This document shows, in pieces, positions 1 to 7,099 of a DNA stretch of 13,262 nt. Within the stretch, counting starts at the first letter, position 1, and each line of letters starts with the position of its first letter. This DNA is from Bacteroidales bacterium (GTDB lineage: Bacteria; Bacteroidota; Bacteroidia; Bacteroidales; UBA3663): NCBI GenBank assembly GCA_030526445.1, contig JAUNCV010000040.1:1-13262 (forward strand), read 5' to 3'. Both the position numbers and the translations under genes were made by a program. The notes under the pieces were generated by a model. That model ran no database searches, had not been told where the DNA came from, and saw only the letters and a list, made by a program, of their open reading frames with translations.

Positions 1-1
1 C

Positions 2-922
2 ATGGCCAACATCGGTGGCTTGGCAGTAAACTCAGGTCTGCCTCTCGTCATCGGTCTCTTTGCCATCACCCAGAGCAAGGAGCTTCCAAAGGATTCCAAC
101 GCATGGTTCATTACCATGACCATCTATGCTGTTATCGGTCTGGCGCTCCTCGTCTTCTGCTTCAGCCAGTGTAAGGAGCGTGTGGTAATGGATGCCAAGG
201 AGAGCGAGAATGTGAAGGTTTCTGACCTCTGGATGGAGTTTGTACACAACCGTCCATTGCGCGTCATTGCCTTCTTCTTCGTGACCGCTTTCGCTATGAT
301 GTCGATTGGTAATGCTGCAGGTGCATACTTCATGAACAGCAACCTTCACAGCTCGGCAGCCGAACTCTCTATCTTCATGGCGCTCGGTTCTGCACCATCG
401 TTCATTTTCATGCCTCTCGTACCAGCCATCAAGAAGGCTATCGGTAAGAAGAATATGTTCTATGCCTTCCTGGGCTGCGCTATCATTGGTATGGCTATGC
501 TCTATGTCATTGCCAAGATGGAGACCCCAGACATGATGTGGATCTACATTGCACAGTTCATCAAGTCAACCGGCGTGATTGTGGCTACCGGCTACATGTG
601 GGCACTCGTTCCTGAGGTCATCTCTTATGGCGAATGGAAGAGCGGCAAGCGCATTGCAGGCATCGTCAATGCTCTCACCGGCATCTTCTTCAAGCTCGGT
701 ATGACCCTCGGCGGTATCGTTACCCCAGCCGTTCTGGCTTTTGTGAAATACAACAGCGAGACCATCGACCAGACTCCTATGGCCGAAGAGGGTATTCTCT
801 GGCTCGTATGTGTTATCCCTGCTGCTCTCCTCTTCCTCGCTATGTTCATCATCTCACGCTATGAGTTGACCGACGAGAAGATTGACGAGATCAACAAGGC
901 TATTGAGGAACGCAATAAGTAA
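2..922 (+). CDS. GPH-family (MFS_2) sugar:cation symporter, 5'-truncated by the window edge
   Basis: The visible 306 codons are the C-terminal part of an inner-membrane sugar symporter of the glycoside-pentoside-hexuronide (MelB-like) family. About eight hydrophobic membrane segments can be seen, near residues 4-21, 34-54, 86-107, 121-141, 152-171, 180-200, 218-247 and 264-285 of the fragment. A charged loop PEVISYGEWKSGKR (204-217) precedes the GIVNAL helix; this is a characteristic GPH signature. Family members are usually about 450-500 residues, so the N-terminal four or so helices should lie before position 1. The ATG at position 2 is probably internal. The next gene, GH43, starts 20 bases after the stop, which implies co-transcription. 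With GH43 and GH67 downstream, the likely substrate is a xylo-oligosaccharide or aldouronic acid (inference). It resembles the XynD-type transporter of Prevotella xylanase clusters, but the symbol is not certain. Confidence 0.9.
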   Translation: MANIGGLAVNSGLPLVIGLFAITQSKELPKDSNAWFITMTIYAVIGLALLVFCFSQCKERVVMDAKESENVKVSDLWMEFVHNRPLRVIAFFFVTAFAMMSIGNAAGAYFMNSNLHSSAAELSIFMALGSAPSFIFMPLVPAIKKAIGKKNMFYAFLGCAIIGMAMLYVIAKMETPDMMWIYIAQFIKSTGVIVATGYMWALVPEVISYGEWKSGKRIAGIVNALTGIFFKLGMTLGGIVTPAVLAFVKYNSETIDQTPMAEEGILWLVCVIPAALLFLAMFIISRYELTDEKIDEINKAIEERNK

Positions 923-942
923 AAACCAAAACATAACATATT

Positions 943-1983
943 ATGAAAACTACTAAGCGCTATCTTTTCCCTGCCGACTATATGGCAGATCCATCGGTAC
1001 ACATCTTCGATGGCAAGATTTATATTTACCCAAGCCACGACTGGGAGGCTTCGAACGTTGAGAACGACAACGGTGACCAGTATATCATGAAGGATTACCA
1101 CGTGCTCAGCATCGATGGTGACCCAATGACCGGCACCGTGACCGACCATGGCTGTGTGCTTCGTCAGGAGGACATTCCTTGGGCTGGCCGTCAGCTCTGG
1201 GACTGCGATGTGCAGGAGTACATCCAGGAGGTTCCAACCAACGCTGAGGAGCAGGCTGCAGGCATGGGCTTCAGCAAGAAGGTGAAGAAGTATATCATGT
1301 ACTTCCCTCTCAAGGACCGCAACGACGTGTTCCACTGGGGCACCGCTATTGCCGACAATCCTGCTGGTCCATTCATCCCACAGCCAGCACCCATCCCAGG
1401 CTCTTACAGCATCGATATGTGTGCATTCCGTGACGATGCCGACGATGAGGTTTATGTTTACTTCGGCGGTCTCTGGGGCGGTCAGCTTCAGCGCTATAAG
1501 GACAACATCCACCTCGAGACTCCATACCTCCCAGAGGGCGAGCAGGAGGCTTTGCCAAGCCGTTGCGTTCGCCTCACCAAGGATGGTTTGAATTATGCCG
1601 AGGCTCCACGTCCTATCCTCGTTGTCGATGAAAACGGCCAGCCTCTCAAGGCCAATGACCCACACCGCTTCTTCGAGGCATCGTGGACCTTCAAGAAGGA
1701 TGGCAAGTACTACTTCTCATACTCAACCGGCGACTCGCACCTCCTCTGCTATGCTGTAGGCGATAATCCTTACGGCCCATTCACCTACCAGGGCGAGATT
1801 CTCACCCCAGTAGTAGGCTGGACCACTCACCACGCTATCATTGAGTACAATGGCAAGTGGTATCTCTTCCACCACGACTCTGTACCTTCGGGCGGCAAGT
1901 CATGGCTCCGCTCGCTCAAGGTTTGCGAACTTGAGTGGGATGAGAACGGTAAGATCAAGACCATTGACGGTATTGATGAATAA
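943..1983 (+). CDS. Glycoside hydrolase family 43 beta-xylosidase / alpha-L-arabinofuranosidase
   Basis: This 346-residue single-domain enzyme is predicted to release xylose or arabinose from imported xylo-oligosaccharides by an inverting mechanism. The three GH43 carboxylates are visible in the usual order: Asp16 in ADPSVH (general base), Asp158 in SIDMC (pKa modulator) and Glu245 in FFEASW (general acid). His297 in WTTHHAIIEYNGKWYLFHH matches the conserved histidine strand of the propeller's last blade. There is no signal peptide (MKTTKRYLFPADY), so the protein should be cytoplasmic, consistent with a symporter immediately upstream. The start follows an A-rich leader without a Shine-Dalgarno sequence, as is usual in Bacteroidetes. 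A hairpin follows the stop, before the GH67 gene. It resembles the XynB-type beta-xylosidase of Prevotella; choosing between xylosidase and arabinofuranosidase activity is not possible from sequence alone. Confidence 0.93.
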   Translation: MKTTKRYLFPADYMADPSVHIFDGKIYIYPSHDWEASNVENDNGDQYIMKDYHVLSIDGDPMTGTVTDHGCVLRQEDIPWAGRQLWDCDVQEYIQEVPTNAEEQAAGMGFSKKVKKYIMYFPLKDRNDVFHWGTAIADNPAGPFIPQPAPIPGSYSIDMCAFRDDADDEVYVYFGGLWGGQLQRYKDNIHLETPYLPEGEQEALPSRCVRLTKDGLNYAEAPRPILVVDENGQPLKANDPHRFFEASWTFKKDGKYYFSYSTGDSHLLCYAVGDNPYGPFTYQGEILTPVVGWTTHHAIIEYNGKWYLFHHDSVPSGGKSWLRSLKVCELEWDENGKIKTIDGIDE

Positions 1984-1990
1984 ATCTACT

Positions 1991-2022
1991 AAACCCTCCC
2001 CGTAACTTATGAGGAGGGTTTT
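1991..2022 (+). terminator. Intergenic hairpin between GH43 and GH67 genes (terminator or attenuator)
   Basis: AAACCCTCC (1991-1999) pairs perfectly with GGAGGGTTT (2013-2021) around a 13-base loop, and a short T run (2019-2022) follows. It begins 7 bases after the GH43 stop and ends 26 bases before the GH67 ATG. No promoter of the TAnnTTTG type fits between the hairpin and that ATG, so GH67 is probably expressed by read-through past this element. The T run is short, which suggests partial termination or mRNA 3'-end protection. Confidence 0.65.
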
Positions 2023-2047
2023 CAATTATAACAATGTTATTTCGACT

Positions 2048-3790
2048 ATGAAGAAATATATGTTTGGTGCAGCCCTGTTGTGTGCTGCCCTTTGTGCCAG
2101 CTGTAACTCTTCACAGCCAGCACAAGAGACACAAGAGGCTCCACTCCGCCTCCTCAACCACTGGGATAACCTCAACGGCACTGTGGAGCGTGGCTATGCT
2201 GGCCGAAGCATCTTCTGGAACTGCGGAGGCGTAGATACAGCCCGCATCGAGAAGTATGGCGCCTACAATCAGGCCATCGGCATCAACGGCACCGTGCTCA
2301 ACAATGTGAACGCTTCGCCCAAGATGCTCACCGAGGCTTATCTCGACACCACCGCCATCTATGCCAACCTGCTTCGTCCTTATGGTCTCAAGGTGTGGCT
2401 CTCGATCAACTTCGCTACCCCACAGGCTTTGGGCGAATGTGCTACAGCCGACCCGCTCGACCCAACCGTGCAGCAGTGGTGGAAGGATAAGGCCGATCAG
2501 ATCTATGCCCGCATTCCTGACTTCGGCGGCTTCCTCGTAAAGGCCAACAGTGAGGGCGAACCTGGTCCATGCGACTTCGGCCGCACTCATGCCGAAGGCG
2601 CTAACATGATTGCCGATGCTTTGGCGCCTCACAAGGGTCAGGTTATCTGGCGTTCGTTTGTGTATAGCGCTACCGATGCCGATCGTGCCAAGACCGCCTA
2701 TATGGAGTTCATGCCGATCGATGGCCAGTTCCGCGACAATGTGATTATTCAGATCAAGAACGGCCCTATCGACTTCCAGCCTCGTGAGCCAATCTCGCCA
2801 CTCTTCTATGGTCTGAAGAAGACCCGCACCATGGCCGAACTCCAGATTACCCAGGAATATCTGGGCCACAGCAACCACATCGTGTATCTCGCCCCAATGT
2901 GGACCGAGTTTGTGGCCGAAGTGAAGCGTGACAAGGCCACCGCTCCAATCCGCGACTTTGCGGGAGTTTCGAACATCGGTCTGGGCGGCACCAACGTGAC
3001 CGATAGCCGTGAGGCTTCGTGCGGCAACAAGATGGCCGAAGCCAACTGGTATGCTTTTGGCCGATTGGCACAAGACCCAAGCCTCAGTGCTGAGCAGATT
3101 GCTAAAGACTGGGTGGCCGAAACCTTCGCTCAGGCTCCAGCCGAAATCAAAGCCAACATCGTGAAGATGATGATGCTCTCGCACGAAGCGTGTGTAGATT
3201 ATATGATGCCTATGGGCCTGCACCACCAGTTTGCCTGGGGTCATCACTATGGTCCAGAGCCTTGGACCGCCATTCCTGGTGCACGTCCCGACTGGTTGCC
3301 AAGCTACTACCACAAGGCCGATGCGCAGGGCTTAGGCTATGACCGAACCGTAGCAACCGGCTCTCAGGCCACTGCTCAGTATCCTGAGGCCATTGCTGCC
3401 GAGCTCGAGAACATCGAGACCTGTCCTGAGAAGTATCTGCTCTGGTTCCACCATGTGGGCTGGCAGGAGCGCGACCTCTGGAACCGTCTTGGTGCTCACT
3501 TCCAGCAGGGTATCAATGCTGTGCGCCAGATGCAACTGCTTTGGGCTACTGCCGAAGGTCATGTAGAGCCCGCCATCTTTGCCGATGTGACTGCTCGCCT
3601 TGAGTGCCAGCGCAAGGATGCCATCTGGTGGAAGGATGGCATGCTCCTTTACTTCCAGAGCTTCAACAAACTCCCTTGGCCAGCTGGCGTAGAGCCTGCC
3701 GAACATAAGCTCGAGGACCTCATGAAGGTCAACCTCGGCATCGACAACTACACCTGCCCAAGCCTCGAGTTGCTCGATAGCAAACGATAA
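2048..3790 (+). CDS. GH67 alpha-glucuronidase, lipoprotein, lacking the N-terminal GH67 domain
   Basis: The enzyme is predicted to remove (4-O-methyl)glucuronic acid from the non-reducing end of glucuronoxylan oligosaccharides. The catalytic core starts at residue 34 with RLLNHWDNLNGTVERGYAGR, a GH67 hallmark. The candidate acid is Glu169 in KANSEGEPGP; the candidate base pair is Asp242 in NGPIDFQ and Glu270 in ITQEYL. Their spacing (73 and 28 residues) equals the Cellvibrio enzyme as I recall it (292, 365, 393), so about 120 residues are missing before the core. I chose the ATG at 2048 (580 residues). It opens a lipoprotein signal, MKKYMFGAALLCAALCASC, with Cys19 as the lipidation site. The longer in-frame start at 2009 lies inside the hairpin and would bury the signal. 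The protein should be membrane-anchored outside the cytoplasm. It is the last gene of its operon; a strong terminator follows. Confidence 0.92.
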   Translation: MKKYMFGAALLCAALCASCNSSQPAQETQEAPLRLLNHWDNLNGTVERGYAGRSIFWNCGGVDTARIEKYGAYNQAIGINGTVLNNVNASPKMLTEAYLDTTAIYANLLRPYGLKVWLSINFATPQALGECATADPLDPTVQQWWKDKADQIYARIPDFGGFLVKANSEGEPGPCDFGRTHAEGANMIADALAPHKGQVIWRSFVYSATDADRAKTAYMEFMPIDGQFRDNVIIQIKNGPIDFQPREPISPLFYGLKKTRTMAELQITQEYLGHSNHIVYLAPMWTEFVAEVKRDKATAPIRDFAGVSNIGLGGTNVTDSREASCGNKMAEANWYAFGRLAQDPSLSAEQIAKDWVAETFAQAPAEIKANIVKMMMLSHEACVDYMMPMGLHHQFAWGHHYGPEPWTAIPGARPDWLPSYYHKADAQGLGYDRTVATGSQATAQYPEAIAAELENIETCPEKYLLWFHHVGWQERDLWNRLGAHFQQGINAVRQMQLLWATAEGHVEPAIFADVTARLECQRKDAIWWKDGMLLYFQSFNKLPWPAGVEPAEHKLEDLMKVNLGIDNYTCPSLELLDSKR

Positions 3791-3817
3791 CTTCACACAC
3801 TTTTTATATAAAAATAG

Positions 3818-3850
3818 AGCAGCAGCCGAACCCTCGACTGCTGCTTTTTT
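3818..3850. terminator. Bidirectional rho-independent terminator
   Basis: AGCAGCAG (3818-3825) and CTGCTGCT (3838-3845) form a perfect 8-bp GC-rich stem with a 12-base loop. On the + strand it runs into TTTTTT (3845-3850), ending the xylan operon. On the - strand the same stem is followed by CTATTTTTATA, so it can also stop the convergent efflux operon, whose last gene ends at 3923. Confidence 0.85.
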
Positions 3851-3873
3851 CATTAAGATTATTTGATGTCAAT

Positions 3874-3897
3874 TTTTTTTCCTCGCGAGGAAAAAAA
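3874..3897. repeat. Perfect 24-bp palindrome between convergent operons
   Basis: Twelve-base arms meet at the centre of CCTCGCGAGG (3881-3890), flanked by seven T on the left and seven A on the right. A second short inverted repeat, TTTCTC / GAGAAA (3901-3906 and 3909-3914), lies directly beside it. The location between two gene ends suggests an extra terminator or mRNA 3'-end structure, or a dispersed short palindromic repeat. The sequence alone cannot decide between these. Confidence 0.7.
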
Positions 3898-3922
3898 TTT
3901 TTTCTCCCGAGAAAGTGCAAAT

Positions 3923-5149
3923 TTACTCGTAACGGATGGCCTCAATCGGATCGAGGCTCGAAGCCTTCTTGGCTGGGATATAACCGAAGACAATGCCAAT
4001 GATGGTGCAGACCACAAAACTGAGCACTACCGACCACAATGGCACAGTGGTTGGCAGCATGAATACCGATGAGGCAAGGCTCGAAATACCATAGCCTAAC
4101 AGCACGCCCAGGAGGCCACCCGTCACACTTATCAGCACAGACTCGATGAGGAACTGTGCCGAAATATCAATGCCTCGAGCCCCCACACTCATGCGCAAAC
4201 CAATCTCTTTGGTGCGCTCGGTCACCGAAACCAGCATGATGTTCATAATGCCAATGCCTGCCACCAGCAGCGAGAAGGCGGCAGCCACCACAAGGATAAT
4301 GGTGATACTATCCATGGTCGAAGACATGGTCTCCATCATCTCGGCCTGCGAGCGGATGCTGAAGTCATCCTCATCGCCCTCCTTGATTTTGTGATTGCGA
4401 CGCAACACAGTGGTGAGCTCATCAATGGCTTGATCGGTCATCTCTTCGGTGAGCGCAGAGCAGTTGATGCCCGAAAAATAGGTCTGTGCCAGCAGGCGCT
4501 TCATGACCGAAGTGTAGGGCATAATGATGAGGTTATCCTGGTCCATGCCAAACGAGTTGTAGCCCTTCGACTTGAGCACGCCAACGATGCGCACTGGGGT
4601 AGATTTGAATCGGATAGTCTTGCCAACAGGCTCCTGTCCGTCAGGAAAAAGCTCATCGACCACCGTCTTGCCCACTACACACACTTTGGCCGAAGTCTGA
4701 ATGTCCTGCTCTGTGAAGCAAGCGCCCTCAACAATCTCCCACTGCTTGATATCGAAGTACTCGAGACCCTCGCCATAGACCGAGGTCGAAGTGTTGTTAT
4801 TGCCATAGATAACCTGACCACTGGTGCTCACTTCGGGCGAAACATGCGACACATAGCGGCACTCCTGACTGATGACTTCATAGTCCTCCACTTTAAGAGT
4901 CTGCATGCTCGAAGGGTCTTGACGCACACCACCCGGACCACGATCGGCACCCGGATTGATCATGATGATGTTGGTGCCCATCTGCGAGATATTGGCGCGT
5001 ACCGACTCCTTCGAACCCTGTCCGATAGCCATCATCACAATCACGGCAGCTACACCAATGATGATGCCCAGCATAGAGAGGAACGATCGGCCCTTATTAT
5101 TGGCTAAAGCCTTGAGCGCCACCCTCAGTATAAAATAAAATAATCGCAT
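3923..5149 (-). CDS. MacB-type ABC transporter permease (MacB_PCD + FtsX)
   Basis: This 408-residue inner-membrane protein has the MacB/LolC-like layout. There is one N-terminal membrane helix (about 22-43), a large periplasmic core domain (about 44-280) and three C-terminal helices (about 282-307, 334-355 and 369-391). The conserved cytoplasmic stretch VTERTKEIGLRMSVGA (309-324) contacts the ATPase in this family, and the protein ends in the FtsX-like IPAKKASSLDPIEAIRYE. It lacks a nucleotide-binding domain, so it must work with the ATPase encoded 12 bases upstream. MacB-type pumps use ATP to drive substrates from the periplasm through an adaptor and a TolC-like duct. Known substrates include macrolides, peptides and glycolipids; nothing here reveals which applies. 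It is the last gene of the operon and is followed by the palindrome and bidirectional terminator. Confidence 0.93.
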   Translation of the reverse strand: MRLFYFILRVALKALANNKGRSFLSMLGIIIGVAAVIVMMAIGQGSKESVRANISQMGTNIIMINPGADRGPGGVRQDPSSMQTLKVEDYEVISQECRYVSHVSPEVSTSGQVIYGNNNTSTSVYGEGLEYFDIKQWEIVEGACFTEQDIQTSAKVCVVGKTVVDELFPDGQEPVGKTIRFKSTPVRIVGVLKSKGYNSFGMDQDNLIIMPYTSVMKRLLAQTYFSGINCSALTEEMTDQAIDELTTVLRRNHKIKEGDEDDFSIRSQAEMMETMSSTMDSITIILVVAAAFSLLVAGIGIMNIMLVSVTERTKEIGLRMSVGARGIDISAQFLIESVLISVTGGLLGVLLGYGISSLASSVFMLPTTVPLWSVVLSFVVCTIIGIVFGYIPAKKASSLDPIEAIRYE

Positions 5150-5161
5150 AAATGAAATGTT

Positions 5162-5914
5162 TTAATCCTGCGGCACAGGCAAGGCCGCTAAAGCCTCGGC
5201 CGCATCGAGGATGTTTGGATTGAGGGTATCTGACTTGATCTGACCATCGCGCAAGAAGATGTTGCGCGACGAGTACTGAGCAATCTCGGGATTGTGAGTC
5301 ACAAAGATGATGGTGTGTCCCTCACGATGCAGCTTCTGGAAGAGCACCAGCATCTCGAACGAGGTTCGGGTATCGAGGTTACCCGTAGCCTCATCGGCCA
5401 GAATAATGGTTGGGTCATTGACCAAAGCGCGGGCAATGGCCACACGCTGCATCTGTCCACCCGACATCTGGTTCGACTTGTGCTGCAGACGATCGCCCAA
5501 ACCCACCTCTTGCAAAGCCTTGATGGCTCGCTCGCGTCGCTCTTTGGCCGATACCTTGCTGTTATACATCAGCGGCAACTCCACATTCTCGACCGCCGTG
5601 GTCTTAGCCAGCAGATTGTAGTTCTGGAAGATGAAGCCTATCTTGCGATTACGCAATTTGGCGCGTTGGTTGTTGCTCATGCGTCGCACAGCCACACCAT
5701 CGAGCAGATATTCGCCCGAAGTTGGGGTATCGAGGCAACCCAGCTGATTGAGCAGTGTTGATTTGCCCGAACCCGAAGTGCCCTGAATGGTGACAAACTC
5801 GCCCTCATAGATTTTGAAGGAGACACCACGAAGCGCCTTCACCACCTCGTCGCCCACCTTGAACTCTCGGCGCACATCCAGCAGTTCGATGACCACTTTC
5901 TTTTCGGTTTCCAT
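5162..5914 (-). CDS. ABC transporter ATP-binding protein, MacB/LolD type
   Basis: This 250-residue ATPase powers the permease encoded immediately downstream. All motifs are intact: Walker A GTSGSGKST (45-53), Q-loop Gln97 in IFQNYN, signature MSGGQMQRVAIARAL (150-164), Walker B ILADE ending at Asp174-Glu175, D-loop ATGNLD and H-loop His207 in FVTHNPE. The sequence is typical of the MacB/LolD subfamily, including the VELPLMY segment. In enterobacterial MacB the ATPase and permease are fused; here they are separate genes, 12 bases apart, an arrangement common in Bacteroidetes. The adaptor gene lies 21 bases upstream. The last 25 residues (AAEALAALPVPQD end) are Ala/Pro-rich and beyond the ATPase fold. 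The protein is cytoplasmic and membrane-associated through the permease. Confidence 0.95.
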   Translation of the reverse strand: METEKKVVIELLDVRREFKVGDEVVKALRGVSFKIYEGEFVTIQGTSGSGKSTLLNQLGCLDTPTSGEYLLDGVAVRRMSNNQRAKLRNRKIGFIFQNYNLLAKTTAVENVELPLMYNSKVSAKERRERAIKALQEVGLGDRLQHKSNQMSGGQMQRVAIARALVNDPTIILADEATGNLDTRTSFEMLVLFQKLHREGHTIIFVTHNPEIAQYSSRNIFLRDGQIKSDTLNPNILDAAEALAALPVPQD

Positions 5915-5935
5915 ACTAATTCCGAATAAGTTAGG

Positions 5936-7090
5936 TTATTTTTTCTTAGCACCTGGAGGACCTGGCATGAATGGGTTGTTACCCATCTGTGGAGCACCTT
6001 CAGCGGCAGCAGGTCCCTGCATTATGGTTTCATTAACCACCTCTGTGCCCTCACCAATGCCCTCGGTAATCTGGGTGAGAACGCCATTCGAAGCACCTAA
6101 CTTCACTGGCACAGCACGAAGGGTTTCGCCCTCCTTCACCCAAAGTTTGTTTCGGCTCTGACAATCAACGACTTGGGTATTTTTACCCAGCAACAACTCA
6201 TTCGGAGTATAACGCAATGCCTTGTTCGAAACAGCAGTTACATCCTTCAGTTCGAGGGTATAAATTGAGACATTGGCCGTAAGTCCAGGCATAAGCTTGA
6301 GATCGGGATTCGGAGCAGCAATCACAACCTGATAGGTTACCACATTGCTGGTGGTTGTAGCGCTCTGACGCACCTGAGTCACTTCGCCCACAAACTCATC
6401 GTTAGGATAGGCATCGACCGAAAAAACCACACGCTGGCCGTGTTTTACGCCACCGATATCGGCCTCATCGACATCGGCAATCACACGCATATCGGTAAGA
6501 TCCTGAGCAATGGTGAAAAGGGTTGGTGTGGTCATGGCAGCAGCCACTGTCTGGCCCTCCTCTACTTCGCGCGAAAGGATAACGCCATCGATAGGCGAAT
6601 AGATATAGGCATAACCCAGGTTGGTTTTAGCCTCATTGACCGAAAGCTGCTGCGCCTTGTAGGTAGCCTCACTCTTTACAAACTGAAGACGAGCGGTTTC
6701 GAACTCATCGTCAGAGATAAACTTCTTCTGATGCAAAGTCTCCATGCGGCTCAGGTTGAGCTTCTGGTATTCATAGTCGCTACGGGCACTCTCCAGCTGA
6801 GCCTGTGCCGAAGCCAATCGGGCCTGAAGGTTGGTACGATCGAGCTCTGCAATGAGCTGGCCCTTCTTCACCTCGCTGTTATAATCAACATAGAGGCGGT
6901 CAATGATACCCGACACCTGGGTACCTACCTCGACTTTTGTCACTGGTTCGATGGTGCCTGTTGCAGTCACAGAAGTGCTGATATCGGCGCGCTTTACGGT
7001 CTCAGTGCCAAGGGTCACTTCGGGCATCTTAGGGCCACAAGCACAAAGCAATGCCAGTGCCGAAAGTGAGAGAAAAACGGTTTTCTTCAT
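5936..7090 (-). CDS. MacA-like periplasmic adaptor (HlyD/RND membrane fusion protein), lipoprotein
   Basis: This 384-residue adaptor is predicted to bridge the inner-membrane permease and the TolC-like duct. The N-terminus MKKTVFLSLSALALLCACG is a lipoprotein signal with the lipidation Cys at 18, replacing the N-terminal membrane helix of E. coli MacA. The layout follows the family. The first lipoyl half is about 54-88, including GTQVSGIIDRLYVDYNSEVKKGQ. An alpha-hairpin coiled coil covers about 88-155 and is rich in Ala, Gln and Glu. The second lipoyl half is about 158-195 (YSPIDGVILSREVEEGQTV), followed by beta-barrel and membrane-proximal domains to about 355. The C-terminal tail NPFMPGPPGAKKK is Pro/Gly-rich and probably unstructured. 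The gene begins 9 bases after the TolC-like gene ends and lies 21 bases before the ATPase gene. Confidence 0.94.
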   Translation of the reverse strand: MKKTVFLSLSALALLCACGPKMPEVTLGTETVKRADISTSVTATGTIEPVTKVEVGTQVSGIIDRLYVDYNSEVKKGQLIAELDRTNLQARLASAQAQLESARSDYEYQKLNLSRMETLHQKKFISDDEFETARLQFVKSEATYKAQQLSVNEAKTNLGYAYIYSPIDGVILSREVEEGQTVAAAMTTPTLFTIAQDLTDMRVIADVDEADIGGVKHGQRVVFSVDAYPNDEFVGEVTQVRQSATTTSNVVTYQVVIAAPNPDLKLMPGLTANVSIYTLELKDVTAVSNKALRYTPNELLLGKNTQVVDCQSRNKLWVKEGETLRAVPVKLGASNGVLTQITEGIGEGTEVVNETIMQGPAAAEGAPQMGNNPFMPGPPGAKKK

Positions 7091-7099
7091 ATCATTTCA

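Noticed and set aside
859..1665. Open frame of 268 codons on the - strand opposite GH43
   Set aside because: It is antisense to an intact GH43 gene and has no recognisable motif; treated as a shadow.
2009..2047. Upstream in-frame ATG extending GH67 by 13 residues
   Set aside because: The ATG lies inside the terminator-like hairpin, and the extension would bury the lipoprotein signal that begins at 2048.
2059..2066. TATGTTTG, a match to the -7 consensus
   Set aside because: It is inside the first codons of GH67, downstream of the chosen start, with no TTG at the right distance upstream.
2111..3313. Long open frame of about 400 codons on the - strand opposite GH67
   Set aside because: It lies entirely antisense to a gene with clear GH67 catalytic motifs, its translation resembles no family I know, and it arises from the codon bias of the + strand gene.
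3863..4072. Short + strand open frame reading through the 24-bp palindrome
   Set aside because: Its N-terminus is just translated palindrome and the rest is antisense to the permease gene, so coding is unlikely.
4391..5107. Open frame of 238 codons on the + strand opposite the permease gene
   Set aside because: It is antisense to a complete MacB-type permease, has His/Arg-rich low-quality composition, and no start context.
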